From positions 93,271 through 157,270 of the forward strand of contig JAACJM010000201.1 of NCBI GenBank assembly GCA_013368315.1: 64,000 nt of DNA, read 5' to 3'. Positions 1 through 13,134 of the stretch are shown piece after piece. Made by a program: the position numbers and the translations under genes. The notes below the pieces were generated by a model. It made no database searches, was not told the DNA's origin, and saw only the letters and a program-made list of their open reading frames with translations. Source of the DNA: Tetrapyrgos nigripes. Lineage: Eukaryota; Basidiomycota; Agaricomycetes; Agaricales; Campanellaceae. Every line of letters starts with the position of its first letter. Within the stretch, counting starts at the first letter, position 1.

Positions 1-520
1 AAATGTGCTTCACTGACAGCTGGATCCCATTCCTGCCTGAGCTCCGGTGTTGACAAGACAGCCCTCCAAGGTTCCAGAGAAATAATGTCCTCTCCAGCCG
101 GAATTTCGAGGATGAGACGATATATGTCATTGCCAGATTTGCCAGTATTGCGATGAACAACCACGTCGGATACTTCTGGCAGAGAAGATAACCGCGCCTT
201 GCCCTTCTTGCTAATTGTGTTCTCGGCGGATTGCAGTCGTCTCCATTCGGTGGGAGGTGAAGAAATGAGCTGGCGAAATCGGTTCTCAGCGTCGTTTAAA
301 GCGTCGTTCCATGCCTGTCGTAACCTGCAATACGATTACTGGTTGAAGAAAGTTGACAGATTTAGAGAATACCTTGATCCATCTGACATTACTGTTGATA
401 GAAGAAAAACAAGCGAGTAGCTTGTTAGCGAATAGTGGGACTACAATGGTCCTATTACTTACGACTTGCCTTTTTCGGGATTATTGAATCCTGAAGCACT
501 CAAATTTCGATAAGTCAGAC
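1..520 (-). CDS. START-like (lipid-binding) domain protein, partial
   Basis: The exon at 324-1 reads LRQAWNDALNDAENRFRQL, then a stretch with LSSLPEVSDVVVHRNTGKSG and EPWRAVLSTPELRQEWDP. This is the layout of the N-terminal part of START-like lipid-binding domains in Agaricomycete proteins. The gene continues past the left edge. Upstream, a 138-nt intron (325-462, GTAAGT donor, TTGCAG acceptor) joins an exon ending GFNNPEKGKS. That frame stays open for about 100 nt but has no ATG, so the first exon was not found. START domains carry lipids or sterols between membranes; the ligand cannot be read here. The family call rests on recalled similarity. Confidence 0.5.
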
Positions 521-835
521 TTTTTTCCCAGCATCGTATAGTAAGACGAAATATCCATGCAGCACTATATCTAACAGGAGTACATGAAGAACCATAGCTA
601 CCAGACTATTCAAAAACAAACCCATAATAGATCGGTAAGGCGAGGACGTATACAAGAGATATTGGAGATAACAACGCAGGCCTCTTTCAATTCTTCTTCG
701 TTTCCACACCTCGCTCCAGAAAGTGACACAACCTGCATTTGAGATCCATGTTGTAGAATACCAGGATGATGACCACGGCGCATGTTTGGGAACGAGGGAA
801 AAGCCGTCAGAGAAAGTCCCCTCTGGCTGCCAGCG

Positions 836-2361
836 TCAGTTGCCGTACTTTCCATTGCCGTTGGTGAAGTTGTGTCCAACTTTGGCTTTGAGGAATTCGC
901 CATAAACTACAGGCTCGCGCATCTTGAGCTCATCCTTGTTGTGGGCTTCTTTCTTCTCGGACTTAATGATGCGCAAAGCAGCGGGGAGAGGCGCGATTTT
1001 CGCATCGAAATTTGGTTCAAAGAAGAACGGGATGGAAACGCTAGGGTAGTTACGTCTATGAGAGAGTCGAAGACGACGAGAGTAATAAGACATACCGATA
1101 GTTATTTCCCCTGTGGACGACACGGTGAAGAGTTGATTTGTAGAGACCATTGGACCAAATCTCCCACACTGCTCAAAGGTAAGCGTAGCAAAGCTTCAGA
1201 GCCCTGAATACTCACTTTCACCAATATTACAGACAACGCAGCCAGGAATAGGATCAGCAGTTATCCAAATACCCTTTTCGTTCCCTTGTTCGGCAGGCAA
1301 GCCTGTAAGGTCGGCAGCTGCACCTGCCCTTGACTTAGGAACGAAAACTTGAAGGGCATTAGGAGTTGGATCCGCGTAGAGAAAACTAGAGCGAGTTCAG
1401 AGGTAAAAACGAGTGGCTTCATTGTTTTGCGTACGTCAGACATCCATAATCCCTGGAGAGTGAGATAAGTACACATCATTCTCAAGTCGAAGAGACAAGA
1501 TGATTATTACTTGTGCGCACCACAGGAGAAACCTGCATGGTCATTGGGGAGAGGTGGATAACCTGAGGAAGGAACATAGGAGAAGACCAGGGAAGAGAAA
1601 GCAAAGTGTATTGACCTATGACGCGCATGACCCAAAACGAGTTATCGACCTGACCACTCAGAGCCTTCCATTCGTCTTGGGACATTCCGAGACCGATGGC
1701 CATCCTAGCGATAGCGGGACGTGAGTGAGATGTCTAGATGCTACCGAAGAAGAACGCACGCTTCCATGACAATCATACCAAGCATCTGCATCTTGCCAGT
1801 CCAAGCCTCGTACTTTTTCCTGAAACCTGGTACCGTCGGCCACTGGTTTGACCCCCAGAGAGGTTTGGACTTGTCTGGGTTCTTCACTGGGCGATAGAAA
1901 TCAATGCCTTCGTGGTTATCAGCCAGTCCATTGGTAACATTTTCGCGTAGTCTTTGGTATCCTTTTTGATGTGTGTCAGCAAAGGGAAAGGATCGAGCAG
2001 AATTTGTGGTGGGAAATGGCCAAAAACCCAGAACTGGTTTCAAACACATACCTCGCGCATAGTCTTCGTTCTTGAGTCCAAGTTTGTCCTTCTCTTCCTG
2101 AGGGAGCGAGAAAAAGGCTCTGCCAAGCTTCGCGAGTTCGTCCGGCTCACGCGGGTCGGCGAAGGCGGAGATATCTAGGTAAAAGAACCCAAAATCCCTG
2201 CAGGCGCGATGCAGGGCACTCGAAGTGGCTGCCCGCCGCTCCCGGATGTCGTCCCGAGATGTTTCGTCCAGGAGATAAGGTGTGATGCTGATGATGGGCA
2301 ATCCAGCGACTTTGCCGCTGGCATTTCTCGGCGGGGGGCTTTCAGATCCTTGCTTAACCAT
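836..2361 (-). CDS. 2-oxoglutarate/Fe(II)-dependent oxygenase (isopenicillin N synthase-like)
   Basis: About eight short exons splice into a protein of roughly 370 residues with a DIOX_N-type N-terminus (LPIISITPYLL, ACRDFGFFYLDI, RAFFSLPQEEKDKLGL) and a C-terminal 2OG-Fe(II) oxygenase fold. The iron triad is visible: His and Asp in GAHKDYGCLTFLYADPTP and the distal His in STLHRVVHRGNNY. The 2-oxoglutarate Arg follows in YRVSIPFFFEPNF, which appears once intron 1041-1095 is removed. The stop is at 836-838. I chose the ATG at 2359-2361 (MVKQGSES) because it starts the usual short leader; an in-frame ATG 132 nt upstream is also possible. Relatives hydroxylate or cyclise small molecules; the substrate is unknown and no biosynthetic cluster surrounds it. 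Confidence 0.85.
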
Positions 2362-2526
2362 GATAGAGTGTGTCGATGTGGATTCTGGTTGGTGTTGGAG
2401 AGTGAGGTATGTTGCTCCAGCGCCGTGGAGTACTGACCTCGATGTTATTGAGATAACGCTCCACTGTTTGTTCTGATCGGCAAGTTTGCCCACGTCGACT
2501 CCGACGCCCTGGAGCCTAGGCCGATG

Positions 2527-3273
2527 TCAAGCCCTTCTTCCTTTTCTTTGCTTTCTTGCTCCCTCCGCTATTTCGGTGGCTTCGGCAGTGTTGGAAAGTG
2601 ATTCTTGGGTTGGTTGGGTGCTATTGTCGCCGTTTGGAACCTAGATTTCGTCTTCTACAATGCTAGGTGACAACGGTTATTCTACTTGAACACTTGTTGC
2701 TTGATTCCTGGATTCTGGTAGACGTTTCGATGACTGTACTTTGTACGAGATGGACACAAGTCAACTGCAGTGCTTACCGAGACGCACCCGATATTGCGAC
2801 CAATAGAGTTTTCGCAAAAACGTACGACATAGAAGCTCTCCGTGGATACTGTACTTTCATTAGTATCTGTCCTACAGTTCGTCGGCATCGTCGCTGACTC
2901 TTCGGGAACCGTCTTTTCAGGCCTACAAACGCGTCCCGACCTCCTCAGAACCGCCAACACTACCTTCAAACCAAAGACTCTGGAAATTCTCAGCAGGCTC
3001 TCCCCTAGTTCATCAGGTCTTTGCTGTACTAGCTAGAAGGCTGACGGTTCACTCTACGAGAACATCAATTTCACTCGCTGCTGTCTGCAAACAAACTACG
3101 GCTGACGAAGGACGTCGTCGGGAGCAAGTACCAAACTTGGTTCTCCCGGAAAAGGTCCAGACCTTCTGGACGTTGTCTAGGCACATGTTCTTATCATCTG
3201 GGCCTTTTTTTCTCTCTAATGGCCATATGAAATGTACCGACGTCCTCTTCAAGCATCTTTGACACTCTGTCAC
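2527..3273 (-). other. possible minus-strand gene or remnant, unknown
   Basis: Several open minus-strand segments look coding. The terminal one (about 2650-2527) reads VPNGDNSTQPTQESL and ends ARKQRKGRRA plus stop, after a CTAG acceptor. Further upstream are RPDELGESLLRISRVFGLK and PEGLDLFRENQVW. I could not link them into one reading frame with a start, and I recognise no family. It may be a multi-exon gene of unknown function lying head-to-tail with the oxygenase, or a decayed one. Confidence 0.25.
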
Positions 3274-6200
3274 AGATATCTAGCCTTCGTTTCTCCCGGC
3301 GGCTTCAGCTACATGCCACAAAGGCGAGTCCACCGAACGCAACACTCTACCAAGCTCGGATGTCGGATATCGGGGTGATGATGGAAAATGGATCATGAGA
3401 TTCACTGTGATGCCGCAGCCTATCTGAAAACAGTGAGTCCTCAACTCACAAGTTCAACAAAGTCGCTGATTTGATTTACGTGTACTAGGTACCGTACATT
3501 TTTGTCTCAAAATAACACGCTGCCACTGCTTATGCTTTATTATCTTGGGAGTGCTACACGTACTCGATATTCAGCCGAATCTTGTCTCTGATTTACCTGT
3601 ATTTTTATTTAGTTGGAGCTGCAAACGCCCATTTCGGGAACATCTCGAATCTCAGTCAGGAATTTTTTTCTCTTGGATCTTCAACAAAGCTAGGCCCTGG
3701 TTCCTGGATCCCGAATCGATATTATGTGTCTCATCAAAGTCCCAAGCCCCAAACTTAGCTTACCTACCCTTTCTGGCTTCTGTAACCGCGTTCACCGTTC
3801 ATTATGTACAGGTGTCTCCAGTAGGCTCGGAAAGGGATCCCGCCACACTTGTGCGCGCTACCAGAGTTGCTTGCTGGTGATACCGAATGAAGATAAAGAC
3901 ATAGTGAGCACGGAGCTTGTAAAAGATTGAATTCTGTCTTTTACACTGACTGTTCTTTATTCTCTGAAACACGAGATCTAGGTTTATTGTTGTCAGGGAT
4001 CCCGTCTCCCTCAATCCACAAGGTACATAGTAATGGAGTTCTCGGCGGTTATACTTACTTTGAAACCTTCAAGTTTACATAAATTACACAAAAAATCGGA
4101 CGGAGATTGGATATTCCTGCGTGAGCCGGACTGTGGACAATGTCAATCGGGAGGCCCGGGTTTTGCAGACCGAGCTCACCACCATGCCAAGTTTGTCAAG
4201 ACCCTGGACGAGGCGGGACGCCATGCGGAGTGCCTTCTCCAAATAGACTCCAAGTTCCAGCGTTAGCTCAAGTCGACGCTGCGCGCAAAACTCCCTTGTC
4301 TAGTCCGGCGGGATCGCACAACGTACAAAGTACAAACAGCATGTATAGGACCTGCCGACGAGAGCGTATGTAGTCGATATTACATTGACCGAGCTGACTG
4401 TTGTAAAAATTGCCCGATGCGATACTGATAATTGACGGCCATTCCTGTAGGATCGGGAATTCGGGAACAAACAACTGAGTCGGTTCTACTGCAAGACGCA
4501 ATGACTGCTCAACTACAGGCTGCAGCTGTGCCATTGATACCAGTAAGGTTACCGCGAACAGTGGATTCCAGTGATCTACCAGACCTATACAATTCCGGTG
4601 AATCGGACGAGAAAATTACAACGCGCCAGCTGTACCGTTACTCGTGGGTTTGACCACAGAGCAGCTTGACGGAAGACGTATACTGCCCCACAGCAGTGAG
4701 AAATAATAATAAGATGGAGAGGATATACGGTTGTACAAATGTACCACGCAGTACTGCTTCAGCCTCCGCCGACGAAAAAGGAAAAATCAGAGCAGAGGTG
4801 TCACGAATTGGATCCAGCTGTTGACCGATAGATAGATTACACCACTCGTCGCATATGGAGAGCTGGTCCTGCGTTTGCCGTTGAACCAAATTCATACTCA
4901 GGCTGGCAGTACATGTACAATCCAATACTGATGTATATGTTTTCCGGAGAGATCGCAAGTAAAACTAGTTGCATAGGTCGAACTTTTGGCGCCTATACAG
5001 TGCCGACGCAAAAAGTAGTACGAGTGACTTACGGTTGAACATGGACGCAGATCATAATGTGGAAACACTGCAATGTTTTCGGTGGCGCCAGTCGTCAAAG
5101 CATTTTTTGATGTAATCCAGAAGGGTTGAAGTTTCGGAAGTGCCACAATTTTTGACGCTGTCTGACCGCATGATGATGGGGTCGATAGGTAGGCGCCTGA
5201 GATGTCATGAATCGTCCGAGTAGTCATTGACATTGTCGACCCATTTTCATGCCAATCTGCGACGGCATGTAATTATGGTACCGGTGGTACCACTGAGTCC
5301 CGGGATTCCCCAAGTTCTATGTGCGCCGCCGTACAGATCGGTCAACCTGCAGCTACTACACCTCTCTGAATGAATCCGGAACCTTATTTTGGACCTTCGG
5401 ATTGAGCAGCATTCCTTGTCTTTCGGTGATATGCTACACACATCGTCTTGCTGAACCAAATTTAAACATCGTATAGCTGGCCAGAGACCAGCTGTGCGAC
5501 CGTGACTCCCGTGCGTTTGCGGCTGTATTTGGAGTATTCGTGTGATTTAATCCCAATTCTAGAAGGAGACACACTGCGAGGGGAGTTCAGACGTATCGCA
5601 TGGATATCGTTCTTCGATGACACGGTGTTGTGGCTACAACATCGCAAAGGGGGGGAAAAAGGAAAATCGTGTAGAACCGTCCCCTTAGGCTGTGACCATT
5701 GCGTGTACTGATACAGCAGTAGGGTCACACCCTGAGCTTGGCAGAATGAAATGCAATAATCTCTTCATTCCCCGGTGAAGTGCTTAGAACAACAATTATT
5801 TCAAGATATTTCAAGATTATGACCGCGAGTGACACTTGGGCGCCTGACGGAACATGGACGGGGCAATGATCCTCGCACTTGAACGGTCCTATCAGTTGCG
5901 TCGATATTATTCCAGATTGAGTTGCGATTACCTGTCCACATGCAGACGTCCGGCTTCGTTTAGAATTTGATAGGTGGCAGAGTGACAGTGGGCTTCAAGG
6001 GACATCAGGGAAAGTCGCAACGAGCAAATGATAGGCCAGAGCTCTCGCGACGCAATAGAAAGATATCTTCGTACAGCCTCCAGCTCACTGGGCAAGCTGC
6101 AGTCGACAAAAATTCCAATGTCGTTTTATAAGTTGCTGGCTGTTGCTTGCAATTCAACCTCTGGCTTCTACAACCGAAAGTTGACCGAAAGACGTAATCA

Positions 6201-8680
6201 CCATGATTATCACTTCTCATCGGTCTACAATGCTATCGGCAAAACGGGGTCCTTTCTTCTCAGTTAGGAACCACGCAGATATGATGTGGGCGCCAAAGAA
6301 AACTATCAGAACCAGTGCCAAGTTATGTGAGCAAATGAGTTCGTCTTCTCATCGACATGAATGTTGATGATGGACGAATCAAAATCAGATCGATACAGTG
6401 GTATCCAGTATTTTCAACCCAAAGATCCGACTACACAGCAGAGCGCCAGCCTAAGCCCCAGTGGCAATCACCCGTCATACACTCGTATTGGCCAGTACGA
6501 TGCTGTCTCGCTCTTTTTGATTGAGGAAAAGCTCTTCGGCGCTTCTGGAATGGAAAAGTCACCCTGGAGCAGAGTACGAGGGCATCAATCCATACTAGGC
6601 TTTTAGCAGTAATACTAGTATCATCGCGCATTGAAAACCAGTTGCGGCCTCAGGTATTTACTTGTGTTCTGAGAAATTTGTATACAATTTCGGTCAAAGG
6701 CATCCTATCGAGGTTTCTCTGGGTGTAGCAAAAGGGAGAATGATGCAGCAGACAGCCAGACTGGTTCGGAATGAACAATTCCCATAACACGTGACTGGGA
6801 CAAACGCTTGTCGTCGAGCAACGAGCTCAGCTTCGAGGCGAGTTTCGACCCTCAGCTGCAAACTCTCAGCACTCTCTTTCCTTGGATTTTCCAGGTAATT
6901 TGCCCTCAAATGCTAATGTACATCATATGTGGCTCGTTCCAATGTTGGAGACTAGTATTAACGGCACTTCTAGTACATATGCCAAAACTGCGCCAGCTGC
7001 AGCCCGCGCATCGGGCCTTTCAAGTGATCAGAGTTTGTTTTTCTGGTGTCAAGGTCGTTAGGCTATGCTTTTCAGTGAACTTATTTCGTCTAATCGCTTT
7101 GCATGTCGTGGTTTGTATCACCTCGTATGGATTCATGCGATTAAGTCCATAGTCAATTCTGCCTGACTGACAGCTTTTGCATATGGCCCAGCTTCAGCAC
7201 ATCAAATGGCAGCATTTCTCATTCTCCAACCGTATGTTGGCCTCAAGATCTGGAAGACTGCAATTCGGATTTTCTCACCAGAGTCATCCTGGTAGGCGCC
7301 GTGGTCACTTTGGACTTCCACCTGAATAGTATGTGTAATGTCACTGCTCGATTGAAAGGACTGATTGTAATCAATCACCGCTTGTTTTCAGGTGAGACTG
7401 GGTTTCTGACCGACTTCGCAGGCTGCCTAAGGGCAAACGTAAGTGGCTACTAGTATATAATCCGGACGACTCATCTGGCGCTAATAACAGGGGTATGTTT
7501 TTTCCTTACCAGCCAACGGGATCAGTGTCACCGATGGCCAGTAGCGGCTACTGTCTTTGTACAGTCTGGTCTAGACACCAGACAAAGTGCTGGAATCCTG
7601 TCTGACTCATTTACGCAGCCAAACATTCCGGTGATGCTTTACTTGCATGTCGACTACTTGAGTCTCGTCAAGGCGCTCCTATAAACGCGGGATGATTCTT
7701 GGGTGATCATTTGAATCCCAGGCCACTGTAGGAGAAGCTGACACCTATTCTGAGCACATGGAACTGGCGGTGCGACGATGGACAGACGGGAGATTCTCCT
7801 CATCAGAGGTTGGCATTTTAATTTTGTATAATTTCCATCATATTTTCAATTGCAGGTTTAGGGTCCATTTCTGCATTTTCGAGGCGCTCCGAGGACTTTA
7901 TTGTACGAATCTTTCTATGTTCCCGGACCTTGGAACGAGTAAGTCCTGGTTCAACAATCTAAAGTACCAGGGCCGAATTCCCGAGACAGGACTTGATGAT
8001 GGTTGCTTACTCGATACAAATCAAGGGCAACATTTGTTTCGTCTCGAGTTCGGAATGGTACTGTTCTGTTTTATCAGGGTACCGTCATTTTAAAGAACTT
8101 TTCTGTAGCAATTGGCACAGTCACTGCGTTAAAGTGACATTGGAATGCGAGTCATTTACTACCCGGCGTGGAATGGATGTGGCCATTCTTAAATTTTAGC
8201 GCTTTGAAACGAATGGAGGATTCGCCTCATGGCTTTTCTCTTTCCATTGATGAATACAGCATTGTAGCCTCTTAGGTCGACAATCCCGTACGTTGGAGTT
8301 CTCATAACCCTTATCGTTGTCCTTCTTTGAATCTGTAAATCATATGATATGAAGTGGTCTGACCTCTGCAGGATCTCGAAGACAGCTATCATTGGAATTT
8401 ACTCTTCGGACATAGTGCTCTACATCACCGGATCCGCAAGCTTGCGCTGAATGCACAATCGGGAAAGCTTAACAGACTCTGTTTAATTATTGGAATCTAC
8501 CTCCATCCATCCTCTTCTCCATTTCCTGTTGGCAATCAAAGATTCTATGCGCGGGGGCACCTCAGTGCTGTTGACCCGACTGATTGAGAGACCGCGGTCC
8601 GGTATGTTAGTAGGGAGTTCCGTCCATTTCCCTGCTTTTATCACAGCTGGATCGAATCATTTGGATTCTGGTGCGGGAAC
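3274..8680. other. gene-poor region, no supportable gene
   Basis: This 5.4-kb stretch has only short open frames on both strands with no recognisable domain and no consistent splice structure. It may hold strongly decayed genes or transposon remnants. I saw no terminal repeats, tRNA or coding signature that I can defend. Confidence 0.5.
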
Positions 8681-8686
8681 GCGCAG

Positions 8687-8694
8687 TATAAAGG
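8687..8694 (+). promoter_or_regulatory. TATA box upstream of the first six-cysteine gene
   Basis: TATAAAGG lies about 200 bp before the start codon at 8892. A plausible 5'-UTR intron (GTATTT to TTCTAG, about 8745-8810) sits in between, which accounts for the distance. The second paralogue has the same TATA and leader-intron layout. Confidence 0.4.
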
Positions 8695-8891
8695 TCGATT
8701 ATCTTTCCACTCACTTCAGTCATCCGTTTCTCAGTCTCAGCATAGGTATTTACTACCTGTTTACCCCTTGATCTTCTGCTCTAGTATGCTAATCACTGCC
8801 CACATTCTAGGACATCGAAGTGCAGAGCAAGATCGTCAGCTCATTCTTCTACTCAATCTACTCACGTTTCGCATTCTCTCGTAGAAGGGAT

Positions 8892-9101
8892 ATGTGCACC
8901 CTAACGATCCACTACTATATGTGCGGCAGGACAATCCAACCGCAGGTCGCTTATTGCGCAATGGGGGCCCCCCGATCGGGACCCCAACAAAGAGGAAGGA
9001 CATGTCCCACGCCTTCCACTGTGTACCAGCCATTGCACCAATGGTGCGGGCCCCAGTGTTCTGGAATGCCAGGCCATGTTCAGCAACCTTCACATTGGTA
9101 G
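8892..9101 (+). CDS. small six-cysteine protein, paralogue 1
   Basis: A single-exon frame of 69 residues starts MCTLTIHYYMCGRT and ends with QWCGPQCSGMPGHVQQPSHW. It shares a spaced pattern with the frames at 12003 and 13615: MC-x4/5-YY-[LM]-CG, a central C, a second C, then QWC-x2/3-C-S and G-x-PG-[HY]. I chose this ATG because all three paralogues begin Met-Cys at the same distance from YY[LM]CG. No signal peptide is visible, so a cytosolic location is likelier than secretion. Cysteine spacing would suit metal binding, but that is inference; I know no assigned function. Confidence 0.55.
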   Translation: MCTLTIHYYMCGRTIQPQVAYCAMGAPRSGPQQRGRTCPTPSTVYQPLHQWCGPQCSGMPGHVQQPSHW

Positions 9102-9938
9102 TAATTATCCTCGATGGGCCCGATTTCACTACCTTTCCACACACTCTCAAAATACTGTCTTGTCTACCCGGACATTACTCGAGACTGCCGCCATTGTATT
9201 TATAGCGCTGTGACATAGATGGGATCTAGTATGGACAACAGTGTAGCATTTTACTTACCAGTACATATCTCTGAATAACTTGCTCTACTCCTTCTTTTAA
9301 GTACTATTTAATGCGTAGAACTATACATAAAATTTCTAGGGAATCTGCACTCGACAGTTACCTTCAGATGATCTCACATAGACACCCCATTAATGATGTA
9401 CTATCCAACCTCTACCCGCCGGCCGGTGGACTTTTGCGGAACGATAGATCTGAGATGATCTGTCCTTGAGACCAGCGATTTCAATCTGCATGGGTCCAAA
9501 GCTCGAATCTGCATACTGGTCAGGCAGGCTATACGGGTACGGGCTGTGAAAAAGGTTTCCAAAAGATTAAGCGCTGACATCTGCGACTCTAAATCTTTCC
9601 TGCGAAATTTTTTTGCAACTCGGGACATTGAATAGTCCTACTAAAATATATCTCAGTGACATCAAGAAGGACACTTCCAGATCCATCATCAAATGGAGGC
9701 TATGTGCAACATTCGTTGCAGGCCACTATTACTTTGTTCTTGAGAGAGAGAGAAATTTATTACACGGCACGATCCACGAGTTGAACGCCGGTTTACAGGA
9801 GGCACACGCTTATTAGCGTTCCCAGGACCGTAGGGCAGGTAAGAGACGAGCTGGCGGCTTCTACATCTGTCGTAGATCCCGTCCCACCCTACGACCACCT
9901 TTGACTTATATGTACAGGTGTAACTACGCTACGGGCTA
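9102..9938. other. intergenic; probable 3' region of the LINE-like fragment
   Basis: No gene is seen. On the minus strand about 9760-9730 there is an AATAAA-like signal followed by a short CT repeat (plus-strand gagagagag), downstream of the minus-strand LINE-like frame. This fits its 3' untranslated end. Confidence 0.3.
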
Positions 9939-10784
9939 CTAACGATTGGCACGGGGGACGATCGGTCTACAATAATCGGGGTGAACATATAATTTAGATT
10001 GTTCAAATACTTTCAGGACTTCGAAAATATTTTTCCCAGTGAGTGAGTATGAGACTTTACTGGATACCATCACAGCAAGTAGGGAAGTAGCGTCGGCAAG
10101 ATTGTCATAAGCTCGGGCAGTGGGCTCATACCTGAAGAATGACCTCAGGTAGTTTTCTCTGAGTTCTGTTAGAGGAGCATGAACACATTGCAGAAGTGCG
10201 TGTTCCGGCGTTTCGGCATCATTGATACAGAAGCGGCAAAGGCGGTGATATCCTGGCACTGCAAGCCTATGGGGATCCGTCCAGCGCAGACGCTCTATAG
10301 CAAGAGGGTGATCTCCCGCCAACACTCTGGTAAATGCCTTGCGATGCCAGGCATTCTTGATGTCGACCAAGTACTGGCGCATGCATCGCGTACGATACTT
10401 GTAGTTGATACCCTCATTGTCAGGCTCCTGCCGCAGTGGTATTAGGTATGTCTTGGGGAATGGATGCTCAGCAGTAGTTGTACTTGATTCCTCAAGTTTA
10501 ACTTCAACCCATGTACTGACTGCCTTGTTTATGCCATCGATGAATTCAGTTAGTACATCAACATTACTGAGACTGTCAATATCTATTGTGAGCCCACTTG
10601 CATTGACGATGTCTACCACAGGCCAGTCTGCCATGAACAAATTTTCAACGCCATTACTGACAAAAATTTTGTTGCGGAACAAATCGATGGTGAGGCTAGA
10701 GCGATAGAAGTCAAATGATGATTGTAGTGCAATACACGAAGGCCGAAGGCCTTTGAAGACATGGGGAAAGTCGATATCTGGCAT
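9939..10784 (-). mobile_element. LINE-like (non-LTR retrotransposon) ORF2 C-terminal fragment
   Basis: A 281-residue open frame from an ATG at 10784 has the region typical of the end of fungal non-LTR retrotransposon ORF2: a helical stretch (AWHRKAFTRVLAGDHPLAIE) and then a CCHC-type motif, CRFCINDAETPEHALLQC. The reverse transcriptase core (YADD region) is missing, and nothing upstream continues in frame. This is what 5' truncation during target-primed insertion leaves. It lies between the first and second six-cysteine paralogues, so it may have arrived after their duplication. A host gene captured from such an element is a less likely reading. Confidence 0.55.
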
Positions 10785-11790
10785 TGTCAGTGGTCACAAA
10801 TTGTCTACAAAGCTTTCCGAACCGGCATGGCACGTGATGCATGATGCATTGATGGTTGAGTCAAGTCTATTTCCCGTCCGACTCACTCGAGTTGTCAACT
10901 TAATCCGAAGCTTGAGCGATTCCCTGCGACTCCATCTGGTTAACTTCCGTAATCCAGACTTGTAATTTCTCCTTCGAGAGTACTCGCTGCAATCCTTGCC
11001 AGATTGTGCTCTAGAATCAATTCCAAGTCATCAGAACTCACCGGGCGCTTGCCATAACAGGCTGACAGCAATGGGGTAGCCAAGCAGAGTCGTATGTCCT
11101 AGGTCCTGCCCCTCACTTTCTTCCGGCATTGCCACTGTGAGTCATTTTACTTATCAGTAGAATCTGTATGCAAAAACATAGATTTTGCCCAAAACTCCCC
11201 ATCCTACTATGATTTCGAGTCAGAAGTCTCTTGACCGGAACATCATCTATCTTATCTCGATGGAACTTACTCCTCGGTCTTCAATAGCATCACATCTGTG
11301 TGGAGCTATACTTAGGTTCCACGAGTTTTTGCAAGATGCTCCGGACCACTGACGGTTACACTGCTGCAACTTGTTCTTGAATATTCTCATTCATACGTGT
11401 GTATGAGCCAAGCGCACTGAGAACGTTCAAAGGGGAAAATGTTTGTGAGTGTAGGCTTTACGTGGATATCTTTTCCTGTTGAAAATGCAACAGCTCTATT
11501 GCTATAAAACATCCTTGCCTCGGTCAGTATTTTCAACGGCTAGCTCGAGATTTGCCATTTCTGCATGGATAAGCGGCTTTCTCGCCAAATTTGGGAAGCA
11601 TTCGCTTTGTAATCATGTAGACCGGAGGCGGAGAAGAAGCAAAGCCATACCAATCAAGGTGGATGCTCGTTTTCACCTATTCTGGCGATTGTATCATAGC
11701 TGTGAACCAACTGCTGCTTGAACCGGTCATGACGTCCGTTTGTTGAGAAAGCAGCTGGTATAAAGCTGTCGATATAACAGCAAAGGTTTA
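10785..11790. other. intergenic, no supportable gene
   Basis: Short open frames only. The 3' part (about 11740-11790) is probably promoter of the next six-cysteine gene. Confidence 0.5.
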
Positions 11791-11794
11791 GAAG

Positions 11795-11802
11795 TATATA
11801 AG
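11795..11802 (+). promoter_or_regulatory. TATA box upstream of the second six-cysteine gene
   Basis: TATATAAG lies about 200 bp before the ATG at 12003. A likely leader intron runs from a GTAGGC donor at 11897 to a CCCACAG acceptor near 11967. A short upstream frame from an ATG at 11821 is out of frame with the main protein, so it could act as an upstream ORF. Confidence 0.4.
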
Positions 11803-12002
11803 CACACCTCCTCGATTTTTATGTCTATCAACAACACCCACCGTACGATTGCTTACGGATACTACCCGGTGACTCATAGTTCGAATCATCTTCAGGTAGG
11901 CCGAAATCTTGAGAATCCTCTTGCATTTATACTAATACCAAGTTGTATCCCATTTTTGTCTCCCACAGTCCCCTCCATCGACGAGCAGTGCTTTTTCATT
12001 GC

Positions 12003-12230
12003 ATGTGTAACTATCGTATGTCTTACTATCTTTGTGGTGTATCATCCGGCCACCCACCTCAACTTCTGGAACGTTGCCGTCACGCTAGTCATCGTATGGG
12101 TTCGCACCAACTATACAGCGGTCGCCCTTGCCCCAACCGAACTCCCATACCCATGACGATAAATCAATGGTGTGCTAGTCCATGGTGTTCTCAGATACGA
12201 GGCTCACCAGGATATGCCACACATCGGTGA
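12003..12230 (+). CDS. small six-cysteine protein, paralogue 2
   Basis: 75 residues, MCNYRMSYYLCGVSSG to NQWCASPWCSQIRGSPGYAT. It keeps every anchor of paralogue 1: initial MC, YY[LM]CG, two central cysteines, QWC, a sixth Cys before Ser, and G-x-PG near the end. Spacing between anchors varies by a few residues, as expected for a diverged paralogue. Function unknown. Transcribed in the same direction as the other two. Confidence 0.55.
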   Translation: MCNYRMSYYLCGVSSGHPPQLLERCRHASHRMGSHQLYSGRPCPNRTPIPMTINQWCASPWCSQIRGSPGYATHR

Positions 12231-13134
12231 CACGAGAACAATTATCTTGACCCTACGACGAACCCACACACACCCATGACCATTTCATAGCATACAGTCG
12301 GACTTTCCATTGACAATTACTTGGCATCATTCTTCATCTTATATCTTGACTCTCAAACAGGACTTGTATCATTGTAGATTATAGTATATCGATTTATTCG
12401 CACTTATTTGTCACTAGCATACCGTTACTGTCGAAGGATTAAGTAGTTTAAAGACGACTTGTATCTTTTTGTATCTCTTTGTATCTCTGTGGAATTCATT
12501 CAAGTGCAGTTTTTCCATTAGCCCGAGTGTGCCCAATTGATTGTTACTATTTATAACCAACAGAGAATATCTGTGTCCGATTCGCCTTTCCCCCCGTTTT
12601 TCAAGTTGTTTTCAAGCGTGAGCGGTTGAATCAAGTTCTCCCGAAGAACTTATCAAGGTTGCATATGATGGACTTAGTGTATAGAATGCCAAAACAATTC
12701 CATGCAACCTGGGCCCAGCCTTATACTCAAAAACTGACCAGTCAGCATCTATTGCCTTTTCTTGATGTGGAGAACGGCCAGACGCCACCAGAGCAGTGTG
12801 GCAACACCGGAAGTTGCCGAACTCAACTCCCGTTTCATCCTTCAAAAAGTAGAAGAAGGGTTAAACTCTGACTACATTCAATTTCATGGAAGATCTTCCC
12901 TACATAGGCTCACTTACACAGGAAAGAGCAAGGTCCGAGGTCCCGTTTCAAAAGGAATTAGGCGAAGTTTCAACAGCCCTATCTTACTGCTTTGAGGAGA
13001 GAGAACAGCACAACTACTTTTACCGAAATTACCCGGCCAAAAGTACCATTGCGACTAGAACAGTATTCGGATCCACACAAGCCACCTTCAAGTTCATCCA
13101 TAGTTCCGGACCCCTCTGAACAGCAAGTCCATTA
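12231..13134. other. intergenic, no supportable gene
   Basis: Short open frames on both strands with no domain or family signature. Confidence 0.45.

Noticed and set aside
9939..10784. Host gene of unknown function
   Set aside because: The CCHC block and lack of a matching upstream frame fit a truncated LINE ORF2 better, though a domesticated fragment is not excluded.
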